Assembly: GCA_934045075.1 (NCBI GenBank)
Contig: OW203724.1
Span: 12,263,473-12,327,472 of the forward strand
DNA: 64,000 nucleotides
Direction of reading: 5' to 3'
DNA from: Yponomeuta sedellus
Lineage: Eukaryota; Arthropoda; Insecta; Lepidoptera; Yponomeutidae
Positions 38,001-48,895 of this stretch are shown one piece after another. The notes below the pieces were generated by a model that was not told the origin of the DNA, did not search any database, and saw nothing but the letters and a program-made list of their open reading frames with translations. Both the position numbers and the translations under genes were made by a program. The stretch's first letter is position 1, and every line of letters begins with the position of its first letter.

Positions 38001-38459
38001 TTAAATACATTACATAAAAACGTAATAAAGGCCATTGTATTTACTGGCTGTGCTAGAGGTGAATCGATATATATAGGTACCTTTTATATCACTTATGCCA
38101 TCAGAGTGCCCATTCGAATATAAAAGGCTGCAATTCCCCCTTAAAGTCTGAGGCAAAAGAAAACATATTGTGAGCCTCGTTGTTTCGTCACTTCCGGTAA
38201 AAATATTTTAAACTTTAAAATTTTAAAAATATAAGAAAACGTGCGTGTTTCAGAAAATAAAAAAATATTGGTCGTTTTATTTTGTATGTAGTTTCCTATA
38301 AGACAATAAAATACGTATGCTAAAAAAATTAAATGTTGTCAATTGTCCTCTTGAGAAATATTCGTATATGTGGTTGTGGATTGCGGCTTCGTCAAAACTA
38401 TCAACCTCTGTGACGGAAGAAGTTTTTATTCTCTTTATTTGGCGATGAAAGTTTTTTAA

Positions 38460-38654
38460 TCACTTCACCTTCAGGCATCTCGATTGATGACTCTTTTCTT
38501 TGGTAATGCGGACCACCATAGATCGTCCAATACCAAGAGCATCCGCAATTTTGTCACACACTCGCTCTAATGGCAGAAGCGGACCCCGGTTTTGGTTTTC
38601 GCGCGTGAAATATTCGCGCAAACGAATTACAAACTCGTAGCATTCACTGTTCAA
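38460..38654 (-). pseudogene. Transposase-like helix-turn-helix fragment
   Basis: The minus strand reads FVIRLREYFTRENQNRGPLL, then PLERVCDKIADALGIGRSMV and RITKEK. The pattern (REYF--E---G-LLPL-RV-D-IA-ALGI----V-RI) resembles the N-terminal DNA-binding region that precedes DDE domains in some insect transposases. No catalytic part was found. Function uncertain. Confidence 0.4.
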
Positions 38655-39031
38655 AACAGTTTACTTTGATATTTTTGGCATCATGCAAACTAAACGGAAC
38701 AACCTTAACTCAACTAATCAACTTCACGATAGCCACTACAGTCTTTGAAGCATGAAATACCATAATAGAAAATAATTTGAAAAATTCATCGAATACCAAC
38801 AAACATTTCGTCGTCAGGGTAAACAAGAACGTCACTGAATAAAAATCAAAACTTGTCCATAGAGCACGCGGCTGACCAGAACCCAGAAGCATGGAGGTTC
38901 GGAGCAAAGTTGAAGAAACGTGCACACACGCTGTAGGTTATTGCCCCACAATAAGACCAGTATTTTGTTAGATATGTATTATTTAAAATAATATTCATTA
39001 TTTTAATTCTAATAAAATTTGATAATGGTTT

Positions 39032-39380
39032 AAAAACCTATTTGGAGGCTAAAAATTTCACCCATGCCGGGATTCGAACCCGCAACCTCTGGCTATCCGT
39101 ACCAGCGATCTACCAATAGAGCCAATGGGCGACTCACGGCATCAGTGAAATTTCGAACCTCTTTACAATATTCTCTGTATTACGTACAGGCAGCGACATC
39201 TGACTTAAGCAAATTGCATTACTTACAGCCCCGACTCCCTACTTTGCAGTTAGGTTTAACATCGGAACGATATCACTGTACCCACATGATTACACTATTT
39301 TTTTTTAATGCACTAACCCGTGCTAAGGAACAAATTTAAAAACCTATTTAGAGGCTAAAAATTTCACCCATGCCGGGATT
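39032..39380 (-). mobile_element. tRNA-headed repeat with direct terminal repeats and target duplication
   Basis: Both ends carry about 41 bp in the same orientation (AAAAACCTATTT, GAGGCTAAAAATTTCACCCA, TGCCGGGA). The reverse tRNA-like core (39060-39135), the ATTACGTACAGGCAGC part, GGTTTAACATCGGAACG and ATGCACTAACCCGTGCTAAG lie between. TTGATAATGGTTT flanks the element on the left (about 39018-39030) and right (about 39380-39392), a likely target duplication. Longest form of the family here. Confidence 0.85.
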
Positions 39381-39884
39381 GATAATGGTTTTCAAACAAA
39401 TAAAGTTCAATTCCAATAGTAAACCTGCAGTTTAAATCATCCATCACCAAATCATCGAAAGTTGGTAACTTACAGTTACTATAATGGTTAGACATCACTA
39501 ACTGTGCAGTAAGTAGGGAGTTTTCGCAGTACAAATATTCTATGAAAAAATTCAAAACTTTATCGACTCACTTTCGATCTCAGAATAAGGGCAGCTGTCG
39601 CGGAGCTCAAGCTATATTTTACAGACTATACGTAGCCAGAGAATAGATAGACGAGACATAACCATAGAAAAAAAGAAGAAAGAGATGACTTAATACGAGT
39701 CTTATAGAGTGTAAACGAGAAACAGTAATGATCTTCTGTCCCTTACGCGCGTATGCAATTTTTTTGTTTGCCACCGTAGATAGAGTAGAACCCTCTACGT
39801 TTGCCACAGTTCAAATCTGTGGCAGACAAACCTTCGCCAAATCTGAGCTTAATCGAGTTTTACTTTTGCCGGTAAGGACTCCCT

Positions 39885-40118
39885 AAAATAATATTAGTTA
39901 TAGGTACATTTTAGTGATGCAATATATTCGTACATTATTATGTTATAGTTTACCTCACAAATATATTTGCGAATAGACCATTCAATGCATTATTTGTAAG
40001 GGTGTAAATAATATTAGTTATGGGTATATTTTAGTGAGTCAATATATTCGTACATTATTGTTATGGTTTACCTCACAAATATATTCGTGAATATACCGTT
40101 CAATGTAAAATTACGTCT
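39885..40118. repeat. Two-unit tandem repeat, about 120 bp per unit
   Basis: Two adjacent copies share AATAATATTAGTTAT, TATTTTAGTGA, CAATATATTCGTACATTATT, TTTACCTCACAAATATATT and CATTCAATG-like blocks with small differences. No ORF. Confidence 0.8.
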
Positions 40119-40475
40119 TTGTCCTGGGTCTATTATTTTTTCAATCTCTACTTAATGTATAGCTAGATAACTATTTTTTATTTATTGAGGTATTGATTTA
40201 TTTCCCGCTTTTCTGTTTACAACTTGTAAATACGCAAAACATACTTTTGGGAATTATGGGTTATGCTAGCAACTCTTATGAAGTACCTACTTCTATCTCC
40301 ATCTCAAAGGTATACGCGCAGGCCCAGACTATTCTATTCTCTGTCTACGAGACTGTAATAATGATAGACTCCAAGGAAAAAGACGAACTTGTCACTTTTT
40401 TTCGAAACTAATCTGTGAATGCAGTTTTGTAAGGAATTTCCGTTAGGTACCTACCTCAGAATAATATTATTAGGT

Positions 40476-40517
40476 AGGTAGGTACCTCAGAATAATATTA
40501 TTCTGAGGTACCTACCT
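40476..40517. repeat. Perfect 42-bp palindrome
   Basis: AGGTAGGTACCTCAGAATAA followed by its exact complement, with no loop. A further direct copy of one arm lies just upstream (about 40447-40470). Confidence 0.95.
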
Positions 40518-41000
40518 TCTCTAAGATAGTAAACCGAGTAAGTAAACAGAACAGGGTAAAAAACAAATTATAGTCTCGGAGTTATTGACGCTTAAACAAT
40601 CGCATACAGGGAAAAGTGGCTTAAGTCAAACTTTCAAAATGCAATATCTCCAAAAGTTTGTTGCTTGACTAGTTTGTCTTATTCCCTGGGGTCTTCGATT
40701 GTTACTATCTCAGAACAATAACTAAAGCATAGAACTCAGAATTGTTCTGAGTAAAGCTCCGCGTCAACATTGGTTCAAAGTTTTCAAACGTTAAAAACGG
40801 GCCGGCTGGTTTATGGCCGGTAAAACCCGTAAAACCTCAGAACAAGGTAATTATTCTGAGAGTAAAACCGTGGTAAAACCCACAGAACAATTAGAACCAG
40901 AACCAGTGTTATTATTGTCAAAATCTGGGTTGCCGTATCTAAAACTTAAAATTGCCGTATTTATGAAACAAAATCGCAGATCTGCCGTATTATCATTTAA

Positions 41001-43665
41001 TTAACCTTTGGAATGCCAGAGCCACCGAAAATGTTGCACCCTTGTGCGCCGGGCGTAACGGTGTAAATTAGCGCGAGTGACAGCGTGTTAGATAATGTCT
41101 TGGAAATTTGGAAAAATGTATGGAACCTATGAAATTTATGATTGTTATGGAAAGTCCAATAACGAACAAGTAATATAAACACAATAAGATTGTAAGGTCG
41201 TCATTTATTTTTATTTTACAGCCTCAAAAAGTAAACAATGTGTTTTTTTTTCCCTTCTTCCTGCATTGATGATGTTTTCTGTCAACTACTTTGTTTTATT
41301 TTTACTTTTACTTAGCACTAACTATTCACCATGTACCTAAGAATTCATTAACATGAAAAACAGCGCATTTCTAGAGAAAATTGTCGCCGAAAAACTATTA
41401 TCAAAAGTCCACATTTCTCCAGAAGAATCGCCATTTTGCACTTGTTCGTTGCTCACTTTTCGAGGCTCACAACACATCGTCACATTGATGTAAGTCATAT
41501 GTTCGTGCTTATTTAGGTAAAATATAATGTCCTTTTTCATTTATAGTTATCAATAAATCGCATAATCCTTCTAATGAACATTTTTTTGCCAAATGAATCT
41601 AACAATTGTGTTTAGAGTAGGTTATTTTCGTTCAAGCTTTTTTTTATGAAGATCTACTCTTTTGTCTCTGGAAGTAGCGGTATCGCAATGTTCAATAAAT
41701 GGACTGTCGATGTGTATAAGACAGTAGTACTCTGTGGAGCAACTTTTTTGAGAAAATAAACTATAAACACAGCATATTCTCGCACCACATTTCTACTGTT
41801 CTATACATGTGTGAGTGAACGGCCTACTGCGTTCAATTGCCGAAGCGCGTATCCGCGCGAAGTAATCTTTACTCACCTGCCTAAGCGCGGATCCGCGCGA
41901 CTATACAGGGGGTCGTATAGACGCTAAAAAGCTAGGGACATTTCGTACCAATTACAATTACGTTTTATTATTTAATATTATTGAGATGGTGTAAATAAAT
42001 AGGATAGAGTAAAATATTTTTATTGATAAACAATATTTACATTTTTACAATTTTTTTTAATAATGTTGGTCTGCCAAGGCTTACACATTCTTTCACACAC
42101 AAAATGTATCCCTAGTTTGCTGGGGATAATAATAATAATAGGCAACACAATAAGTAAAAAAGTATACATACACTGTCCGTGTGAAAAAGGCTGCGTGGCC
42201 TCAACCACCTCAACCCTTTCCCCTCCAAGAATTTCTTGGGGCCTAAATTGCTGCAAAAATTTTGTATATTTATCAAATCATAAAATATGCATTAGACACA
42301 AAATAAAATTGTTCACTAAATATAGATTTATACGTACTCTAAGACTCCCTGACGCACTCCTCTCTAATATTACTTGGTCGTTGCTCCGTACCCTAAAACT
42401 ACTTTCAGGAGTACGATCGACGACCATGCCCAGTACTAGCGATGGTTGGAGTGGTAAATCCGCCATTATTTCTTCTGTAAGAAAGACTATGTTTATCGGG
42501 GGCAAGATCGACGCGATATTTATTATATTATATAGTATTTATATTTAATATATAATAAACATAATATAATATTATCAGGTTCAAATGATGTTAGGATACG
42601 ACCTTTTGGAATGAAGCGGTATATTACGCAAACAACGGGAAAACGCGTGACACGTGAGTGACGAATAGAACTTCATCGTGTAACGCAACTCCAACAAAAG
42701 ATCATATCCTAACAGCATTTCAATCAGATAATTAGTATAAATAAATATACATATAAAGCTTGAAGAATTTACAAACTTATTTAAAGTAAAGAAAGGAAAA
42801 AAAATGGAGTTATTAGTTATGTATTATAATAATTATTATTATATAATTAATTATATATTAGATATTTTTTTATAAATTAAAATTGGAAATAAACTTATAT
42901 TATCATTATTATGCTATTTTCTAAATGGTAAAATATGTCTTCATATTAAAATGTTCAATGTTTACATGGCATGATGTGTTTCGAAATAGGAAAGAGCCAC
43001 CTGTATAGTCGCGCGGATCCGCGCTTACGCGGCGAGTGAACATACAACATCGTATGTGTGCATGTGTGCGTGTATTTTAGACATGATGGACAAAAAAGTC
43101 ATTTATCTGCTACACTATTTATCCAACGTAATTATTGAATTGAAATATATAAAAGGGACAAAATTCCCATCAAAATGATACAAGTAAGTCAATACAAACA
43201 TACTGAGAGATGTGTACAAACATGGAACAAACATTCCAAGTACTTTAGAATGTTAGTTTGGTTTCAAGATAATACGATAATAATGCATAGATTCAATCAA
43301 AATTTTATTTATGTGGATAGCAGAAGAACTATAAATAATGATTACTTACCCCTTATTTCGTAAATAAGCTTATTTTCCTTAGAATTTCACTTTTTTGTCT
43401 ACCTCGTAGTTGTTTGCGCGCACTCGGCAAGTTTGAATTTCAACCACTTGAATTGACCGGTTTTTTGACATTGTACTCTGTGGGTGACTATTGTTTATGG
43501 TTCATTCGTTCATTAGGATTAAGAAAAACACTATTTTAAACTCTGTTCCCTTGTATTATTGATTAAAATAGCGCAAAACCTACACGATATCGGATGCGCG
43601 CGGATACGCGCTTAGGCATTCTAGTACTGCCGCGCGGATCCGCGCTTCGGCGTTCCAGAGGTTAA
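41001..43665. mobile_element. Possible piggyBac-like relic with GC palindromes
   Basis: TTAA at 41001 is followed by CCTTTGGAATGCC; the right side ends GGCGTTCCAGAGG before TTAA at 43662. That matches the TTAA target and 13-bp termini of piggyBac elements. Paired subterminal motifs, GCCGAAGCGCGKATCCGCGCG and TGCCTAAGCGCG, occur at about 41838-41900, and inverted at about 43598-43650. A further inverted copy lies at about 42999-43030. No transposase was recognised in the interior; minus-strand ORFs at 42020-42505 could be decayed pieces. The left border is uncertain: the palindromes suggest an alternative start near 41826. Confidence 0.45.
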
Positions 43666-43709
43666 ATAATTAGTGATTGAAACACAACAATAATAAGTAC
43701 ATTATACTA

Positions 43710-43948
43710 TTTTTATTTTTAATGCACTAGCCCGTGCTAAGGACAAATTTAAAAACCTATTTAGAGGCTAAAAATTTCACCCATGCCGGGATTCAAACCC
43801 GCAACCTCTGGCTATCCGTGCCAGCGCTCTTCCAATTGAGCTAATGGGCGACTCACCGGCATCAGTGAAATTTCGAACCTCTTTACACTATTCTCTGTAT
43901 TACGTACAGGCAGCCGTATTTTTAGCCTCTAAATAGGTTTTTAAATAA
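43710..43948 (-). mobile_element. tRNA-headed repeat, inverted-terminus form
   Basis: It begins ATGCACTAGCCCGTGCTAAG, then AAAAACCTATTTAGAGGCTA, the reverse tRNA-like core (CATGCCGGGATTCAAACCCG) and ATTACGTACAGGCAGC. It closes with TTTTTAGCCTCTAAATAGG, the inverse of the first terminus. Confidence 0.85.
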
Positions 43949-44325
43949 GTAAATTTTCAACTTTCTATATTTTCTTCATCACATATGTTTCCAATACACT
44001 GCTTGTGCAATGAATATTTTTCTTTGTTTATTATTTTGATGAGCATATCTCCTGACACCTGAAATGTTATGCAATCGCCTTGATTTCAAATAGATTGTTT
44101 AGCTAATAGTGGGATATTTATAAGAGATAGCATGGGACATCTAGTTCAATTTATGTCAGCAGGAAAATTTTCTTAGAGAAATCCACGTTTCGTGTGTAGT
44201 ATTTTTTGTTATAAGCTTACGAGCATGTTGGCCTTGAATTGCCGTATCATATGATACGGTAGGCGATATCCTGCCGTATACCGTATATTTGAAAAAACAT
44301 CCATGAATTACCGTATATTACGGCA
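43949..44325. other. No gene seen
   Basis: AT-rich DNA with several CCGTAT/ATACGG words near 44240-44325. Confidence 0.5.
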
Positions 44326-44928
44326 ATGAGGGCTTTTCAAAGCGCAATTAAAAATAAAAAACAGTACCGCAAGTTACCGATAGATGGTGCTGACGTCATA
44401 TAATATGTCAAAATTTACATCATTTAGGAAAACGGTGCGTTCCTATGTTTTTACAAAAATGCTCAATTCACGGGCTGGCCATTAATTAAGAGACAATTCA
44501 CGTACGTATGTAACGAACAAAGTAAAAATACTTCAAAACTTTCTAATTTCAACAGTTTCGAAACATAGTTTTGCTTAGATCACAGACTTAAAAGAGATGT
44601 TTAAGTTATCACAAATAATAATCTGTGCGTACAACATAAAACGTATAATGGTTACACTATTTTTATTTTTAATGCACTAACCCGTGCTAAGGAACAAATT
44701 TAAAAACCTATTTAGAGGCTAAAAAAAAGGCGTGAGTCGCCCATTGGCTCAATTGGTAGAGCGCTGGTACGTATAGCCAGAGGTTGCGGGTTCGAATCCC
44801 GGCATGGGTGAAATTTTTAGCCTCTAAATAGGTTTTTAAACGTATAATGGTGACATTTGTTCTCCTTGCAGCGCCATCTAGTTTTTTTTAATGCAATCAA
44901 CTCACAGCTGTCATTGAAAAGCCCTCAT
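44326..44928. mobile_element. MITE copy 1, split by a tRNA-headed repeat
   Basis: The left GCAATGAGGGCTTTTCAA and right TTGAAAAGCCCTCATTGC ends are inverted. The body (ACCGATAGATGGTG, GACGTCATATAATATGTC, GGAAAACG, TTTCAACAGTTTCGAAACAT) is repeated at 45107-45582. A tRNA-headed repeat interrupts it at about 44654-44837. Confidence 0.75.
44654..44837 (+). mobile_element. tRNA-headed repeat nested in a MITE, with target duplication
   Basis: It runs from ACACTATTTTTATTTTTAAT through reversed AAAAACCTATTTAGAGGCTA to the forward core (GGCTCAATTGGTAGAGCGCT, GGTTCGAATCCCGG), ending TTTTTAGCCTCTAAATAGG. AAACGTATAATGG occurs on both sides (about 44639 and 44838), a clear target duplication. The D-arm here (AATTGGTAGAGCGC) is the most tRNA-like of all copies. 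Confidence 0.85.
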
Positions 44929-45106
44929 TGCCGTATCAATAATAACACTGACCAGAACCCAATACTCCAAGTCCCCCTACCAACACTTCATTTTCTTCTG
45001 ACATCTTGAGATGAGGATGAGAGAGAGGTAAAAAAAAGTGCCATCTCCACAAACTTGACATTGGCAGAATCCTAGAGGGTGCCTTATACAAGAATTGAAT
45101 TGAATG

Positions 45107-45582
45107 GGGGCTTTTCAAAGCGCCATTAAAAACAAAAAACAGTACCGCATGCTACCGATAGATGGTGTTGACGTCATATAATATGTCAAAATTTACATCA
45201 TTTAGGAAAACGATAAGTGCCTATGTTTTTACAAAAATGCTCAATGCACGGGCTGGCCATTAGTTATGGCCATTATTCACGTACGTATGTAATGAACAAA
45301 GTAAAAATACTTCAAAACTTTCAAATTTCAACAGTTTCGAAACATAGATCACAGACTACAAAGAGACGTTTAGGTAGGTCACAACTAATAATCTGTGCGT
45401 ACAACATAAAACGCGTAGAGGGACTCTATCTACGTTATAACGCGTAGACAGAGTAGTTTTACTCCCTCTACGTTACAACGTGATGGGTGACATTTGTTCT
45501 CCTTGCAGCGCTATCTAGTTTTTTTTTTAATGCAACGACTCATCTGCCGTAGAGGGAGTACCTAACTGCATTGAAAAGCTCT
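45107..45582. mobile_element. MITE copy 2
   Basis: Same family as 44326-44928 without the nested repeat: GGGGGCTTTTCAAAGCGCCA at the left, TTGAAAAGCTCTCC at the right, shared body. An extra hairpin-rich block of CTCTATCTACG/CGTAGACAGAG words lies at 45413-45476. Confidence 0.75.
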
Positions 45583-45739
45583 CCACAGAGCATATAAACA
45601 CTACGTTTTAAGAGACGGGACCTCCCTATATGCTTTTGTAATGAGTTTAGCCCCGTTAGCAATACCAACCAATAGAGCAAAAATGCAATGTCAAAAGTGC
45701 TACCAACATAACAACTTGTCTGTGCATTAGGGACGTCCA

Positions 45740-46886
45740 CTTACATTGGTACTACATTTATCGATATCGATAAATTTTCATCCAGGGGCTCCGCACTTAG
45801 CCTAATAAAATTAATAAAAATCAAGGTTTTCAATATAACGACAAATGAAATTAGTATTTTATTATTGATTATCAAATCACAATAATTGTGGTAAAGGTCT
45901 ATTGAATTTATTTCAGCAGCTATTTGGTTTTTCCTTAGAGGTGTCCAATCTGAGCGAACTTCATCAATCGGTGGTTTGGATTCAGGTGCTGAAATCGTCA
46001 AAAAAAGTTAAGTTGAGTCGTTATTGATTATTAATTTGTTGGTAAACTATGCTACTTACCGGGATAGTTCTGATAAATATGCTGAGATTCCAGGCCACAA
46101 TAATTGTGGTCAAACCCTACTGGACCAATAGCAACAGCTGATATTTTGGCTGCTGTACAAGGTGCTGAAAATGATAACACTTTGTAATTTATCAAAGTAA
46201 ACAAACTCTAGTTACAAAAGACTTCAGCGATACATGAAAAGTCTACGTACCAGAGTTGTTTTGTGAAGCTCGACAACTAATAGGTTTTTGTATAGCTGAA
46301 AAATAAACAATTGCAAGAATAGTCCGAAAAAAAAAAATTGTTTGTTCCTGTTTACCACATAACTGCATAATTGAATATGTTACTATCAAATACATTTTTA
46401 AAAAAAATATTTTAAGTTAAAAATTAGTAAAAAAAATATTTTAGTAATTCCAATCACTAACCAGTTTCAAGTGATGCGACGTGGCTACGTGGTAAGGAAA
46501 CTCAGCTAGTAAGTAATCAGGAAGAGGAGGCGCATTTATAAGTAGAGAAGATACAGCCCTGTAAAAAAATGTTTATCAAAGTATGTCATTTATGTATTAA
46601 GACGTAATAATAATATTGCGTTCTAAATGACGGAGCAAAATACATTCAAATGTTCGACGTAAAGCAAGGCGTTTTTTGTGTTTTATTACACAATTATTCA
46701 TGAAATGTAGTGTTACATTATAAGTTTATAACACAACTCACCATTTCTTTAATCGGCTTCCTTTTAAAATCGTTGTAAAAATCTTTCGGCCGGAAATGAT
46801 CTCTACAAACATATTTATGTTGGTGGAGTTTTTCGATGGGGATATACGATATAAGATCTTCCACAATTTTCACCCATTGTCTGCAT
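45740..46886 (-). CDS. THAP-domain gene, partial model
   Basis: The minus-strand exon 46886-46742 encodes CRQWVKIVEDLISYIPIEKL, then VCRDHFRPKDFYNDFKRKP, the W, C-x2-H and DF features of a THAP zinc finger. The N-terminal CxxC half is not resolved; RCTISGC at about 46930 is a candidate, but only a short gap separates it. Candidate downstream exons with clean borders are about 46558-46460, 46298-46251, 46165-46070 and 45992 to 45740. Three of them begin after CAG and use the same phase; two contain HNYC. The exon near 46500 does not join in phase, so the gene may be decayed. THAP proteins bind DNA, as host factors or P-type transposases. Confidence 0.5.
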
Positions 46887-47583
46887 CTAAAAAAAAAACA
46901 ACATTCAATGCAGCCACTAATAGTGCATCGTTGAAACATTGTTATGGCTTACAGCAATTCACCCGTCGTACACGTAAAATAAAATGTATTTTTAATTATA
47001 CAAAATGACAATTGTTTATAAAACGTTTGCTACGTTCTGCAAACAATTGTCAGACATGTATGATTAATAAAATTCAAAACTAAATGTGCATTTTAATTCA
47101 TGGCATATGAACGACTGAAATATTTTATCCCTCATTATGGCAATTCACTTTTACTGTGGCAACATTCACGCACACAAACAAATAATATTCACCGACGTGA
47201 AAACGGTTACACTGTGCCTTGATCTATAGTTCTATAGTTTGTCAAGAAATTCAAGAAACCGGAAGTGAAACTTCATTATTGGTATTAACGAAAATCACAA
47301 CCCTTTACTACGTTTAAATAAGTACAATACATAATTTTAATGCAATGACTGTAGTTTTTATTTTTATAATGCTTGCAACTGCAAGGAATTTACTAAAACA
47401 GACAAAAAGTCTGAGCATAACCTTACTCTTTAATTTCTACACTTTTTGGACAAAGTATCTATCTACGGCTGAAGCTCTCATTGAATGAATGCGATGAATG
47501 AATGAATGAACCACAGGAACCACAGAACAATAACGCAAATTAGACAGGCCCTGTGGTGTCTTATTAATCTGTGACAGCGACAG

Positions 47584-47594
47584 GCACAGGAACA
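47584..47594. repeat. Target sequence, first copy
   Basis: GCACAGGAACA directly precedes LINE copy A. It recurs at 52803-52813 and 58020-58030. Confidence 0.9.
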
Positions 47595-47728
47595 GTTTTT
47601 TTTTTGGCGGGCTTTTGAAGAGGATAGGCGCGTTTTTTGAAAATTTTTCAAAAATATTTCTGAAAATTGTTAAAACTCGATAAACTTACGCTAAAAGTAT
47701 TTAAAACATCGTCGTTAGGTTCGGCGAG

Positions 47729-48895
47729 ATGAAAGATCGCCCGGGGGCAAAGCCCCCTGGGCTTTCCGAGGATGAACCTCCTCCCAAATTAAAGAGGGGG
47801 CGAACTGAGGACCATGGACGCGAACATCACGGCGAGCAGCAGCAGGATGATGGATTCAAGCCATATCTGAAACCAGGTTACAGGCGGCTGTACGCGGAAA
47901 ATTTGGTGAGCGATGAATTCATTGTCTTTGTTGAATCCGAAAATGGCAGAATTGGTAATAAAAACCCTGACCAGCTAAACACGATCTTCAAAAATGACGT
48001 CAAGGGCGTGGTGGGCATCAAGCGCATCAATGCTAATAAAATTGGTGTGTGCTTTGGACAAGCTTCCAATGCGAACAACTTCCTGACGAATGACGAACTG
48101 CTGAAGAAACAGGGCTTTAGAGCCTATATTCCCGCGAGGTCTGTAGAGACTATTGGGGTCCTTCGCTTCGTTCCAACAAGTATCACGAATGAAGAACTGT
48201 TTAAGAAACTTGCAGCAGAATTTGAAATTGTAGGCGTAAGGCGCTTTACCCGCAAGGTCAACGGAGAAATTGTTCCGTACAGTTCAGTGTCTGTGACTTT
48301 CTTGTCACAGACACTACCGGAGTATGTATACCTAGATCTGTATAGATTTAAGGTCAATGAGTACAGAGCACCACTTCTGCAGTGCTTTAAGTGCTTCAGA
48401 TTTAACCATGGAGCGAAGTTCTGTAAAGGACTGCAGAAGTGCTCTATCTGCTCTGGTGAGCACCACTTCACAAAATGCGACAAAGAGGATGAATTGAAAT
48501 GTATCAACTGCCAAGGGCCTCACTTGGCAATTTCCAGAGACTGTCCAGTTAAAAAAAACAAGTTAGAAGAACATGTTAATAGGACTAACTATGCAAAAAT
48601 TGCTGCTTCAGCCAAAAAACAAGACAATATTGTCAAAAACTACAACTCGAACTTCCCTCCACTGAAAGCCAAGCCTTCGCCAATGATTGCTAAGGCTCCC
48701 ACAAAACCCATAGTAACAGAACCTCCACAACTTGTGATCTCAAATTCAAATTTAGTCAAAGAAATAGTCAAGAGCGACTTCATCTTAAATGGTTTGGTAG
48801 GAGCTTTGGTAACATTGGCGAATGGTAATTTGCCCAAAATCAATGCTTCCATTGTGCAGGAAGTGTTGATTAAATCACTACAGAATAATGGATAA
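47729..48895 (+). CDS. LINE ORF1 protein (Gag-like), copy A
   Basis: A 388-residue RNA-binding, nucleocapsid-like protein. The N terminus is Pro/Lys-rich and basic. The middle (about residues 40-210) has no recognised motif by eye but lies where an RRM-like fold often occurs. Three zinc knuckles follow from residue 218: CFKCFRFNHGAKFC (C-x2-C-x4-H-x4-C), CSICSGEHHFTKC and CINCQGPHLAISRDC. The C terminus is Lys-rich. ORF1 proteins of this type package the element RNA. The stop overlaps the ORF2 start by 8 nt (ATGGATAA). The first in-frame ATG follows GGTTCGGCGAG and was kept as the start because it gives the longest frame. Confidence 0.9.
   Translation: MKDRPGAKPPGLSEDEPPPKLKRGRTEDHGREHHGEQQQDDGFKPYLKPGYRRLYAENLVSDEFIVFVESENGRIGNKNPDQLNTIFKNDVKGVVGIKRINANKIGVCFGQASNANNFLTNDELLKKQGFRAYIPARSVETIGVLRFVPTSITNEELFKKLAAEFEIVGVRRFTRKVNGEIVPYSSVSVTFLSQTLPEYVYLDLYRFKVNEYRAPLLQCFKCFRFNHGAKFCKGLQKCSICSGEHHFTKCDKEDELKCINCQGPHLAISRDCPVKKNKLEEHVNRTNYAKIAASAKKQDNIVKNYNSNFPPLKAKPSPMIAKAPTKPIVTEPPQLVISNSNLVKEIVKSDFILNGLVGALVTLANGNLPKINASIVQEVLIKSLQNNG

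Noticed and set aside
39885..40118. CRISPR-like array
   Set aside because: Only two long adjacent units without spacers, in a eukaryotic genome.
41709..41724. Similarity to a Tn5/Nextera adapter end (GATGTGTATAAG-ACAG)
   Set aside because: Two central bases are missing and the surroundings look genomic; probably chance.
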